NCBI GenBank assembly: GCA_964515755.1
Contig: CAZEVK010000034.1
Span: forward strand, 1-13,611
Source of the DNA: JAGVLN01 sp964515755
GTDB taxonomy: Bacteria; Pseudomonadota; Alphaproteobacteria; Rickettsiales; JABSSG01
DNA: 13,611 bases
Direction of reading: 5' to 3'
The notes below the pieces were generated by a model that searched no databases, had not been told where the DNA came from, and worked only from the letters and a program-made list of their open reading frames with translations. This document shows positions 6,714-13,611 of the stretch, piece by piece; position 1 is the stretch's first letter; each line of letters starts with the position of its first letter. The position numbers and the translations under genes are program-made.

Positions 6714-9317
6714 TCAATTTATAATTTGTGAGCATTTTTCAATATTAAATTTTAAAACTTCTTCAGAAAATGGTTTGTTAATATATGCACAAGCACCTAA
6801 TTTTATAACGTTTTCTAATTCCTCAGAGTCTACAATACCTGTTTGAATTATTATTGGGATATTTTTGATTTTCTTAATTTTCTTTAAACGCTGTAGTAAC
6901 TCTACACCATACATATCTGGCAACATTAAATCTAATAAAATTACATCAACTAAATTGTTATTTAGTTTAAAATAATTAAGCGCCTCATTAGCTGATCCTA
7001 ATATTGTAACATCGTAATTATAGCTTTTTAACATAAGACTTATAGATTGCTGTATCGAAAGATCATCATCGATAACCATGATATGTTTTTTATTGGCTAA
7101 TCGTGCAAATGGAATTGTAAACGTAAAAATAGATCCTGCTGGCTGATTTTCTTCAACCCATATCTTACCGCGATGTGCCAAAATGATATCCTTACAAATA
7201 GCTAAACCAAGGCCTATGCCACCAGTTTTTGATTTAGTTCGTGAACTTTCCTCAAATAATTCAAAAATTCTATCCTTTTCATCTAAAGGCACCCCTACAC
7301 CATTATCAGCTACAGAAACACCAATATACTTACTATCCATATTAAAAACTCTAATGGTAATTGGCTTGTCTTTGCCGCCATATTTAATAGCATTAGATAA
7401 TAAATTTCTTATCACTTGTTTTATACGCTCAGCATCAAGAAGTGCACTTACATTTACCAAATCATCTATTTGTAAAGTAATTGGCTCTGTAAGATACTTA
7501 AATTCAGCTATAACTTCCTTTAACATTAAAGTTATATCGTTACTTAAGTAGTCAAAAGTTAGCTTTCCACTCCTTATTTTTGAAGCATCAAGTAATTTAT
7601 TTACTAATGACATTAGCCTGTCTTGGTTGTCTACTATGGTTTTTAAATAAGTTCTTTTTTCAAAGTCATCTATACCATCCCATTGATCATATAACCCATT
7701 AGCAATAGTAGTAATATTGTGTAAAGGAGTTCTAATCTCATGGCTTAAATTATTAAGAAAACTCCTTTTCACTTCCAAGGCACTACTTAATTGATAAACT
7801 TTGTTCATATACTTTTCTTCTAATATCTTTTGTTGAGTAATATCAATAGAAACGCCAAGTATACCAACAGCTTCTTGCTGAGTATTTATAAGCGGAGATT
7901 TCTGGCTAAGAAAAGTATATTTTTGGTCATTGATTATTACAGACTCTTGCAGAGTCTCAGTTCTTTTGGTACTTATAATTAACTTATCATTATGAACAAT
8001 ATTATCTCTTGCTTTTTTATCCCAAGGTAAATCAAAATCAGTTTTTCCCACAACTTCTGATCCGTGCTTTAAACCCAAACTTGCTGCCTGCTTATCATTA
8101 CAGCCAAGATAAACTCCCTTTATATCTTTCCAATATATATGGCCTGGCATATTAGCTATAATATTTTCAAGCGTAATTTTATGCATATCCTTTTCTTTCA
8201 GTATTTGATGTTCTCTGGAATGCTGATCTGACATGTCTATAGACATGCCAACTATACCTACGACTTTTCCTGTAGAATCTAGAAGTGGAGATTTGTGGCT
8301 AATCATCATCACTTTTTTACCCTTAACAAGATTTAGTTCCTCTACAACCTTAGCCTTAGCTGTACTCATAATATTCAAATCTGAATTATGTATTTTGTTA
8401 CCCAGTTCAGGTCCAAAGACATCATAAGATGTTTTGTATAACACTTCTTGTAAACTTTTTGCTCCAAGAGCATCAAGTTGCTTTTTATTGCAACCTAAAA
8501 GCCTTCCTTCTCTATCTTTCCAATGTAATAGACCAGGCATATTATTTATAATATTTTCTAATGCAAAAGATGAGTTGCTGTTATTTAAGTTAGCTTGTGT
8601 TGTATACATACTAGATTTTTTGAATCTTAATCCGATAGGAGCAAAAAGATGTTGATACTGAGCGTCTACAAGTCTTGCATATGTTGCGTTTAGTACTTTA
8701 TTCCTCACTGGTGGATAAAGATCAAAATCGCTGCCCAAACAGAACCACGAGCACATACCTGCACATTCTTCCTTAAGATAGCGTATAGATAACTCCTTTC
8801 CTCTTACGTAATCAATTTCATGTAAACTATTATTATGCTGCTTACGTAATCTATCTAAATAAATTTCTACGTATTCATTTATTATATTTGCATATTCACG
8901 ATCGTTTTTGTATAGCTCACAAACTTTTTTATAATACTCATTAAATTCTTTATTATTTAGCCATTCATCCCATCTCGAAATAGTATAAGGAATTGTAAGA
9001 CTTTCTATAGCATTTTTATTTCTTTCCAGCCATCTATCTCCTTCCTTTTTAGAATAATCATATAAATCTTCTGGTGTTTTAAGAGGCCTGGTTATAGCAT
9101 AAGTATATCTTTGTAGGGTATCGCATACTGCTATTATGCAACTTTTAAAGGTTTTATTTACTAGCTCTAGAGTTGATTTAAATTTTAATGCCTCATGTTG
9201 ACCATTACCAACACTAATCGTAATTAAACAGCAAGAGTCTTTAAATTTCTTCTTCTGAGCTATACTAGCATTAGTAAAAGAAACTTTATATACTACGTAT
9301 TCTGTCTTAGATAACAT
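6714..9317 (-). CDS. Cyclodipeptide synthase fused to PAS-PAS hybrid histidine kinase-receiver
   Basis: The 867-aa protein has five parts. Residues about 5-235 resemble tRNA-dependent cyclodipeptide synthases, which join two aminoacyl-tRNAs into a cyclic dipeptide. They carry ISVGN with the putative nucleophile S35, VCDTLQR (64-70), GDRWLERN (93-100), SRWDEWL (114-120), the Y180-x3-E184 pair and Y201-P202. Two PAS domains follow (about 246-360 and 374-490), both with the pattern MPG..(H/Y)WKD..G..LGCN. The kinase core has the H box SHEIRTP with H526, the N box around N638/N642, DNGVG (671-675), FELFEE, and GGIGLGL (699-705). The receiver (745-867) has the acidic triad 750-752, phosphoacceptor D796, T826 and K848, all intact. 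There is no signal peptide or clear membrane helix, so it is probably cytoplasmic. AGGAG seven bases before the ATG supports the start. Normal cyclodipeptide synthases are stand-alone proteins of about 230-250 aa. No tailoring oxidase lies nearby. The CDPS call rests on motifs read by eye; the kinase call is near certain. Confidence 0.88.
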   Translation of the reverse strand: MLSKTEYVVYKVSFTNASIAQKKKFKDSCCLITISVGNGQHEALKFKSTLELVNKTFKSCIIAVCDTLQRYTYAITRPLKTPEDLYDYSKKEGDRWLERNKNAIESLTIPYTISRWDEWLNNKEFNEYYKKVCELYKNDREYANIINEYVEIYLDRLRKQHNNSLHEIDYVRGKELSIRYLKEECAGMCSWFCLGSDFDLYPPVRNKVLNATYARLVDAQYQHLFAPIGLRFKKSSMYTTQANLNNSNSSFALENIINNMPGLLHWKDREGRLLGCNKKQLDALGAKSLQEVLYKTSYDVFGPELGNKIHNSDLNIMSTAKAKVVEELNLVKGKKVMMISHKSPLLDSTGKVVGIVGMSIDMSDQHSREHQILKEKDMHKITLENIIANMPGHIYWKDIKGVYLGCNDKQAASLGLKHGSEVVGKTDFDLPWDKKARDNIVHNDKLIISTKRTETLQESVIINDQKYTFLSQKSPLINTQQEAVGILGVSIDITQQKILEEKYMNKVYQLSSALEVKRSFLNNLSHEIRTPLHNITTIANGLYDQWDGIDDFEKRTYLKTIVDNQDRLMSLVNKLLDASKIRSGKLTFDYLSNDITLMLKEVIAEFKYLTEPITLQIDDLVNVSALLDAERIKQVIRNLLSNAIKYGGKDKPITIRVFNMDSKYIGVSVADNGVGVPLDEKDRIFELFEESSRTKSKTGGIGLGLAICKDIILAHRGKIWVEENQPAGSIFTFTIPFARLANKKHIMVIDDDLSIQQSISLMLKSYNYDVTILGSANEALNYFKLNNNLVDVILLDLMLPDMYGVELLQRLKKIKKIKNIPIIIQTGIVDSEELENVIKLGACAYINKPFSEEVLKFNIEKCSQIIN

Positions 9318-9324
9318 ATGTCAG

Positions 9325-9330
9325 CTCCTC
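9325..9330 (-). promoter_or_regulatory. Strong Shine-Dalgarno GAGGAG of the CDPS-kinase gene
   Basis: GAGGAG on the minus strand lies seven bases before the ATG at 9317. It is the best ribosome binding site in the window; most other genes here have weak ones or none. Confidence 0.75.
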
Positions 9331-9338
9331 TTCTTTTG

Positions 9339-9358
9339 CAGTAAAAATTTATTTACTG
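9339..9358. repeat. 7-bp inverted repeat between the decayed transporter and the CDPS-kinase gene
   Basis: CAGTAAA (9339-9345) and TTTACTG (9352-9358) are perfectly complementary around a six-base loop. The hairpin spans the stop codon of the PQ-loop pseudogene and ends eight bases before the strong ribosome binding site. It could be an operator or a weak attenuator. It is too AT-rich, and lacks a T-run on the minus strand, to be called a terminator. Confidence 0.35.
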
Positions 9359-9612
9359 TAAAATATTATCAAAATAGTTACATACCACAGGTAATAAAAC
9401 TCACAAAAAACCCTGTCATTAAAGTGCAATCTTGTTTCTAAATAGACATGCCAGTCAGCACGTGGTTGCTTAACATTGAATTCAAGAGAGGTTAAAAGCG
9501 ATAATGTACCAAAACTTTTTTCTTTAAAAAATTTAATAGCTTGGGGAATAAAAACAAGAGCATTAAAAAATAAATTACATATAAATATAAAGTTTATGGT
9601 ATAGTTAATCAA
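9349..9612 (-). pseudogene. SemiSWEET/PQ-loop transporter, altered by two compensating frameshifts
   Basis: The open frame gives 87 aa, the usual size of a SemiSWEET (three membrane helices, sugar transport). The first 40 residues fit the family: a helix, then FIPQAIKFFKEKSFGTLSLLT with the PQ motif. After HVYLE the frame reads polar, family-unlike sequence. Shifted by one base, the same DNA reads QDCTLMTGFFVSFITCGM, which fits the third helix of the family. VTILIIFYSK then returns in the original frame. One base appears inserted near 9432-9438 (GAAACAAG) and one lost near 9377-9386 (GGTATGTAAC), scrambling about 18 residues without creating a stop. The product is therefore probably non-functional. 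Its stop lies 31 bases before the CDPS-kinase start on the same strand, so the two may once have been cotranscribed. A sequencing error in both places is the alternative. Confidence 0.6.
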
Positions 9613-9675
9613 ATCTCACCTCTATATTTAGTTATGGAAACTACTTTAAATCGTTTTACTTTCTAAAATAAAAAA

Positions 9676-9937
9676 TTAATCAGTAACAAACATCGTGGTA
9701 TAAACGGCAGCTGATATGCTCCCACCAACTACAAAAAGCTGAATTAAGATATTGGCATAAAAATGAAATTTGATAATATAATCTACTTACATAAATCATG
9801 CAGAAGTTTAAATTACAACCAATAGAAATAAAAAATATTTGTATCTTAAATCTTTTGCTTATTAACAGAGCACTATTTATAACTGCGCTAGTCAGGCTGT
9901 AAAAAAATTTTATACTCTTATCAGTTATAACAATCAT
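9676..9937 (-). pseudogene. Decayed membrane-protein fragment, family not identified
   Basis: From 9937 one frame reads a hydrophobic segment, SAVINSALLISKRFKIQIFF and on to CMIYVSR. Around 9784-9800 a one-base shift is needed to continue into DYIIKFHFYANILIQLF and GGSISAAVYTTMFVTD, which stops at 9676. Both halves look like transporter helices and short loops, while the unshifted reading of the second half is Cys- and Trp-rich and unlike a membrane protein. It could be the tail of a major-facilitator-type permease, but I do not recognise it firmly. No start with a ribosome binding site is seen. Confidence 0.35.
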
Positions 9938-10366
9938 TAAAATATTATCGCATATATTTTTTGGCTTTTACTTTTTTGCTAACACAAAATTTTCATAAAA
10001 AAACAAATTACTAAACAAAATTTAACAATCAATTTAGTTATTAATAATGATTAGTATAATAATTATTGCTAATTCTACAAGCATAAATTAAAGTATTTAA
10101 ATAAATAAGCGATACTTCATTATTACTATGTCAAGTAAAAATTTTGATATTGATTAAGAAATAATACAAGCGCTATCCAGGCCTTCATATAGTTAATACT
10201 AAGTAGTTTTATACCTTAACTACTGATCAACAAATGAATTGAATAAAGAAATTATTTTTATATATTTATACTCAACTTTATAAGTAACGAAACTTAGATA
10301 ACTTAAGAAGTTTAATTAGAAAGAATTTTGTATACAATTTATTGAAAAAAGTTTTGATTAAAGTTC
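9938..10366. other. AT-rich spacer upstream of the nuclease gene
   Basis: About 430 bases with many stops in all frames and no RNA gene recognised. It must hold the promoter of the nuclease gene, but I cannot pick one with confidence; TACAAT at 10333-10338 is a possible -10 with a poor -35. A TTG-initiated frame starting at 10342 reads ten residues beginning (M)KKVLIK and stops at once. Confidence 0.5.
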
Positions 10367-11146
10367 ATGCATAGCAATAATTGTTCTACTATTTTCAGAC
10401 TACCAACACATAAATTTAGATTTGATACAAATCTCAAAAAAGTAGCACGGGATCAAATCTATTTTGATCATACCAAAACTTTTTACTGTGGATGTAACTT
10501 TTTTCCAAATACTCAAGGTGCATCCGGTGTTATCGAACCATCAAATTGCGGTTATAAGATCAAAAATTCAAATTCTAATAGAGGAAAAAATCTTGAGTGG
10601 GAACATATAGTTCCAGCATCAGCTTTTGGTAAGCATAAAAACGCTTGGATTAATCACAAAAAAGAGGAGTTTTGTGGTGTTAAAAGTAAAAGTGGAAGAG
10701 AATGCACTAGAAAGTTTGATGACAAATTCAAAATGATGGAAGCAGATTTATATAATTTAGTTCCAGAAATAGGAGAATTAAATTCAGACCGTTCTGATAA
10801 GTTATACGGAAAAATAGACGGAGAAAAACGCGAATATGGAGAGTGTGATTTTGAAATATCCAGTAAATCTAAACTTGTAGAACCAGCTGAGCATATTCAG
10901 GGGAATATTGCTAGAACATGGCTTTATATGTATATGACATATGGTCCAGAAATGCTACCAACCTCTGACAAAGAATTAAAAATGTTTTGCGACTGGCATA
11001 ATTATTATCCAGCAAATAACTGGGAAAAAATTATGGCTGAAAGAATAACTATTATTCAGGGGAACTTAAATCCATACATTGATGGAAGTTTTATAGAATG
11101 TCAGGAAATTTGTGGAGTTATTAAATCATCTCATGATGATTTATAA
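10367..11146 (+). CDS. Endonuclease I family DNase ending in HDDL
   Basis: The 259-aa protein matches the EndA/endonuclease I family, non-specific DNases of the beta-beta-alpha-metal fold. It shows LEWEHIVPA with the probable general base H80, MEADLYNLVP with metal-site candidate N130, GELNSDR (136-142), IARTWLYM with R183, and the closing block QGNLNPYID (231-239). Several cysteines (C41, C43, C61, C103, C113, C160, C245, C249) would suit an oxidising compartment. Family members are normally exported with an N-terminal signal peptide. Here an in-frame stop lies four codons before the first ATG, and the N-terminus (MHSNNCSTIF) is not a signal peptide. After the conserved domain a tail of about 20 residues ends in HDDL, close to the ER signal HDEL found on two other proteins in this window. 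No good ribosome binding site is present. Target DNA and location are unknown; a host-directed DNase is an inference. Confidence 0.88.
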   Translation: MHSNNCSTIFRLPTHKFRFDTNLKKVARDQIYFDHTKTFYCGCNFFPNTQGASGVIEPSNCGYKIKNSNSNRGKNLEWEHIVPASAFGKHKNAWINHKKEEFCGVKSKSGRECTRKFDDKFKMMEADLYNLVPEIGELNSDRSDKLYGKIDGEKREYGECDFEISSKSKLVEPAEHIQGNIARTWLYMYMTYGPEMLPTSDKELKMFCDWHNYYPANNWEKIMAERITIIQGNLNPYIDGSFIECQEICGVIKSSHDDL

Positions 11147-11168
11147 ATAAAGCTAAACACAAACGATA

Positions 11169-11196
11169 TTGCATACCCTTAATAATTCGTTATAAT
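11169..11196 (+). promoter_or_regulatory. Sigma70-type promoter of the yhhQ-tgt operon
   Basis: TTGCAT (11169-11174) and a perfect TATAAT (11191-11196) are separated by 16 bases. Initiation near 11203 leaves a leader of about 29 bases, too short for a preQ1 riboswitch; no such aptamer is visible. Confidence 0.65.
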
Positions 11197-11231
11197 CCTG
11201 TAAAGTACTTATAAGATTCAACGTAATAACA

Positions 11232-11999
11232 ATGCCGCAAGTAACCACCTTACCTATAATTGCATGTTTACAATCTTTATCACCAGAGTTAGTTACGATT
11301 CTTACATTAATTCTGTGCTACAGCTCTATAATAGTGATAACAAAATTTTGGCAAAAAGAAGGGCTTTACATATATATCGTTATAGCAATCATAGCTTGTA
11401 ACATGCAAGTACTAAAGGCTATAGAGTTTAGTTGGTATAGTGAGCCAATAGCGCTCGGCACTCTAGTTTACGCTTCAACATTTTTAGCAAGCGACGTTAT
11501 CACTGAACTATATGGAGCAAACGCTGCTCGAAAATCTATCTGTTTAGGCTTCGCTGGATCTATCTTGCTACTTCTACTCATGATATCCGCATTAGGTATA
11601 AAACCTCTTAATATAACAGATGCTTCAGAACATGCCCATTTCAATGAAGCACATAATGCTCTTAGTATAATTTTTTCGCCTAATGCTGCTATTTTAGTAG
11701 CAAGCTTAACCGCATATATAACCAGTCAACTTACGGATATTTTCATTTTCTCTAAATTAAAAAAGCTTACTCAAAATGCTTATTTATGGCTAAGGACCTT
11801 ATTCTCTACAGCAATTGCTGCTTTAATCGATACAGTAATATTTAATATTTTTGCGTGGATTATATTTGCTCCGCAACCAATTGGCTGGCACAGTCTTATT
11901 TTTACATATATAATCGGTGCGTATGTTTTACAAATGTTAGTAGCCATATTTAACATACCTACATTTTATTTATTATTAAAAATTATTCGTAAGCTATAA
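11232..11999 (+). CDS. yhhQ: YhhQ-family queuosine precursor transporter
   Basis: The 255-aa integral membrane protein has about six hydrophobic segments and the signature blocks of the YhhQ/DUF165 (Vut_1) family: LVYASTFLASDVITELYG (about 78-95), SQLTDIFIFSKLKK (about 165-178) and WLRTLFSTAIAALID (186-200). Family members import queuosine precursors: preQ0/preQ1 in E. coli, and queuine in some intracellular bacteria. The stop codon overlaps the tgt start (TAATG), so the transporter and the enzyme that uses its substrate are translationally coupled. A promoter lies 36 bases upstream. The ribosome binding site is weak. Acquisition of host queuine is inferred from this pairing and from the pocket residue of the tgt product. 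Confidence 0.92.
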   Translation: MPQVTTLPIIACLQSLSPELVTILTLILCYSSIIVITKFWQKEGLYIYIVIAIIACNMQVLKAIEFSWYSEPIALGTLVYASTFLASDVITELYGANAARKSICLGFAGSILLLLLMISALGIKPLNITDASEHAHFNEAHNALSIIFSPNAAILVASLTAYITSQLTDIFIFSKLKKLTQNAYLWLRTLFSTAIAALIDTVIFNIFAWIIFAPQPIGWHSLIFTYIIGAYVLQMLVAIFNIPTFYLLLKIIRKL

Positions 12000-13201
12000 T
12001 GTACCGAAATTTTAATTTTGAAATCACGACACATGATCCAAATTCGAATGCGAGATGCGGAAAACTAACCACTCCACACGGGATAGTTGAAACACCAAAT
12101 TTCATTTTTTGTGCTACGAAAGCCGCAATAAAAGGTTTAACTCCTACTGCAATGAAAGAAGAAAACACTCAAATTATCCTTGCTAATACTTATCACTTAA
12201 TGCTTCAACCAACTTCCGAAACAGTAAAAAAATTGGGTGGGTTACATAAAATGATGGGCTGGGATAGACCAATGTTTACAGATTCTGGAGGTTATCAAAT
12301 ATTTAGTTTAGGACATGGCTCTATTTCTAGTGAAATAAAAGGCAAACGAAATAATACTAGGCCCAATACGTTATTAAAAATTACTGAAGAAGGAGCAAAG
12401 TTTAAGTCTTATATTGATGGCTCGCTTCATCTTTTAACTCCAGAAAAAGCAATAGAGATTCAACAAAATTTGGGAGCAGATTTAATTGTAGTTCTTGATG
12501 AATGTACACCATTTCATGTTGATAAAACATATACCACAAACTCAATGCACATGTCACATAGATGGGCTTTGAGATCTCTTGAAAAATTTAAAAGAGAAAA
12601 CAATTATACACAAGCTTTGTACGGGATTATTCAAGGAGGAGTTTATGAAGATTTACGTAAAGAAAGCGCTAATTTTGTTAATAATGAAGAATTTTTTGCT
12701 CATGCAATCGGCGGCTGCTTAGGGTCTAATAAAAATCAAATGCACAACATAGTAGGTACCACTATGAGCAAACTATCACCTAACCGCCCTGTTCATTTAT
12801 TAGGAATTGGCGGAATTAGTGATATATTTAATGGCATAAACTATGGAATCGATACATTTGATTGCGTTCACCCTACTCGTTTAGCGCGCCATGGAGGAGC
12901 ACTTGTTTCAGGCTCTCTAAAATTAATAGAAGATGATCACTCTAATACTGAGCATTTTAATCTGCTTAATAGTAGATTTAAATTGGACGAAAAGGCGATT
13001 GATCCCACATGCAGTTGTTCTACTTGCAAAAATTTCTCAAGAGGATATTTACATCATTTATTCAAAGCTAAGGAAATATTGGGGCTACAAGCATTAACGC
13101 TACATAATGTTCATTTCATGAATCGGCTGATGTATTCAATACGTAATGCAATAAAGCATGGAACATTGGAAAAAGAAAGAAAAAATTGGATAAAGTGCTA
13201 A
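11999..13201 (+). CDS. tgt: tRNA-guanine transglycosylase (queuosine pathway)
   Basis: The 400-aa enzyme exchanges G34 of tRNAs with GUN anticodons (Asn, Asp, His, Tyr) for a queuosine precursor. Key sites are present: LANTYHLML (61-69), FTDSGGYQ with D95, LDECTPF with D167 and C169, LYGIIQGG, and GIDTFDCVHPTR with the nucleophile D288. The zinc ligands are C338, C340, C343 and H369, with the same spacing as in the Zymomonas enzyme. The base-pocket loop reads IGGCLGSN (237-244) instead of the usual IGGLAVGE, placing Gly242 where the preQ1-specific enzymes have Val233 (Zymomonas numbering). Eukaryotic queuine-specific enzymes also have Gly there. Cys158 of the bacterial type is retained as C169. 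It overlaps yhhQ by one base. The only queuosine genes seen in this window are these two, which suits precursor salvage. Confidence 0.95.
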   Translation: MYRNFNFEITTHDPNSNARCGKLTTPHGIVETPNFIFCATKAAIKGLTPTAMKEENTQIILANTYHLMLQPTSETVKKLGGLHKMMGWDRPMFTDSGGYQIFSLGHGSISSEIKGKRNNTRPNTLLKITEEGAKFKSYIDGSLHLLTPEKAIEIQQNLGADLIVVLDECTPFHVDKTYTTNSMHMSHRWALRSLEKFKRENNYTQALYGIIQGGVYEDLRKESANFVNNEEFFAHAIGGCLGSNKNQMHNIVGTTMSKLSPNRPVHLLGIGGISDIFNGINYGIDTFDCVHPTRLARHGGALVSGSLKLIEDDHSNTEHFNLLNSRFKLDEKAIDPTCSCSTCKNFSRGYLHHLFKAKEILGLQALTLHNVHFMNRLMYSIRNAIKHGTLEKERKNWIKC

Positions 13202-13522
13202 CTATCTTTCAAAAATGCACTTAAATTTGCAATTTAAATCTTTGAAAACCATTACAATCGAAAATAAAATCTTCAGCCACAATGAAAGATTGCTATTCAG
13301 CACAGAACTTAAAAATAGCTTCCTTTTAACAATCATTATTGGATTGGCGTAAAGAATAAATTATTTCCATATCTCTTTTGGGTAGCAAATAAGTAAAACA
13401 GGAAAAAGCCAAATCTTTAAATCATTTTTATAAATTTATCAAAAATTTTTGACTTTAATTTATTGAACCACTCTATAAACTATTTTTAACTACTTTATAT
13501 ATGAGCACTATATCTAATAAGA
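13202..13522. other. Spacer after tgt without recognisable gene
   Basis: About 320 AT-rich bases between tgt and the convergent tRNA-Leu. All frames are short. The inverted repeat TTAAATT-TGC-AATTTAA near 13222-13238 follows the tgt stop, but with an all-AT stem it is not a convincing terminator. Confidence 0.5.
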
Positions 13523-13528
13523 ACCATC

Positions 13529-13545
13529 AAAACTCTAGTTTTTTT
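13529..13545 (+). terminator. Possible weak terminator between tgt and tRNA-Leu
   Basis: AAAACT and AGTTTT form a six-base inverted repeat with a two-base centre, followed by further T residues. On the opposite strand the stem is likewise preceded and followed by A/T runs, so it could serve the convergent tRNA gene. The stem is short and AT-rich, so the call is tentative. Confidence 0.25.
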
Positions 13546-13556
13546 AAGAATTAAGA

Positions 13557-13611
13557 TGGTACCCGCGGCCGGACTTGAACCGGCAAGGACTAATGTCCCA
13601 CGGATTTTAAG
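13557..13611 (-). tRNA. tRNA-Leu(TAA), 3' part, cut by window edge
   Basis: On the minus strand the anticodon loop reads C-T-TAA-A-A at the window end, with the anticodon at 13607-13609. An extended class II variable arm follows. The T arm has stems 13568-13572 and 13580-13584, and the acceptor 3' strand is CGCGGGT. The discriminator is A, with encoded CCA at 13559-13557. A long variable arm plus TAA identifies tRNA-Leu. The 5' half lies outside the window. Confidence 0.93.

Noticed and set aside
7183..8655. Plus-strand open frames of 64-122 codons inside the CDPS-kinase gene
   Set aside because: They are antisense to the strongly supported kinase and PAS domains and show no family sequence or ribosome binding sites.
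10342..10375. Frameshifted signal peptide for the nuclease, starting at TTG 10342
   Set aside because: The frame reads only ten residues starting (M)KKVLIK, has no long hydrophobic core and then stops. Rejoining it to the nuclease needs an assumed frameshift.
11197..11231. preQ1 riboswitch before yhhQ-tgt
   Set aside because: The leader is only about 29 bases and shows neither the hairpin nor the A-rich tail of the aptamer.
11983..12168. Minus-strand frame across the yhhQ-tgt junction
   Set aside because: It is antisense to the conserved start of tgt and has no features of its own.
13523..13560. Inverted repeat ACCATC/GATGGT that includes the tRNA-Leu CCA end
   Set aside because: Only six bases match and part is the fixed CCA of the tRNA; likely coincidence.

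Overview
This is a very AT-rich window from a bacterial genome. It is bounded by two cut tRNA genes: tRNA-Asn(GTT) at the left edge on the plus strand and tRNA-Leu(TAA) at the right edge on the minus strand. AT-biased codons, wide spacers with decaying genes, Sel1-repeat proteins, a surface-antigen-like beta-barrel and a queuosine-salvage gene pair all suggest a host-associated intracellular bacterium. A Rickettsiales-like alphaproteobacterium or a Legionella/Rickettsiella-like gammaproteobacterium would both fit. I cannot fix the taxon from this sequence alone.

Layout. Positions 1-570 hold the tRNA-Asn 3' part and a 68-aa membrane peptide gene. From 571 to 6078 every gene is on the minus strand. 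In transcription order they are a 274-aa protein of unknown family, a 588-aa Sel1-repeat protein, a 229-aa paralogue of the first protein, and an outer-membrane beta-barrel protein whose start overlaps the stop of the paralogue gene (ATGA). A separate lipase-like alpha/beta hydrolase follows. A strong sigma70-type promoter (perfect TTGACA, 17-bp spacer) lies before the first gene of this operon. Positions 6714-9317 (minus) carry an 867-aa fusion: an N-terminal tRNA-dependent cyclodipeptide synthase domain joined to PAS-PAS-histidine kinase-receiver. Upstream of it, 9349-9937 holds two decayed genes, one of them a SemiSWEET/PQ-loop transporter with two compensating frameshifts. On the plus strand come an endonuclease I family DNase (10367-11146) and the translationally coupled pair yhhQ-tgt (11232-13201) for queuosine precursor uptake and tRNA modification.

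Two observations stand out. First, the Sel1 protein and the adjacent 229-aa protein both end in HDEL, the eukaryotic endoplasmic-reticulum retrieval signal, and the nuclease ends in the close variant HDDL. I infer a set of host-directed proteins tuned to the host ER, although none has a visible Sec signal peptide. Second, a cyclodipeptide synthase is covalently fused to a complete hybrid sensor kinase, which suggests that cyclodipeptide production and two-component signalling are linked in one polypeptide.

The tgt product has Gly where preQ1-type bacterial enzymes have Val in the base pocket. Together with the coupled yhhQ, this suggests salvage of host queuine or a related precursor.
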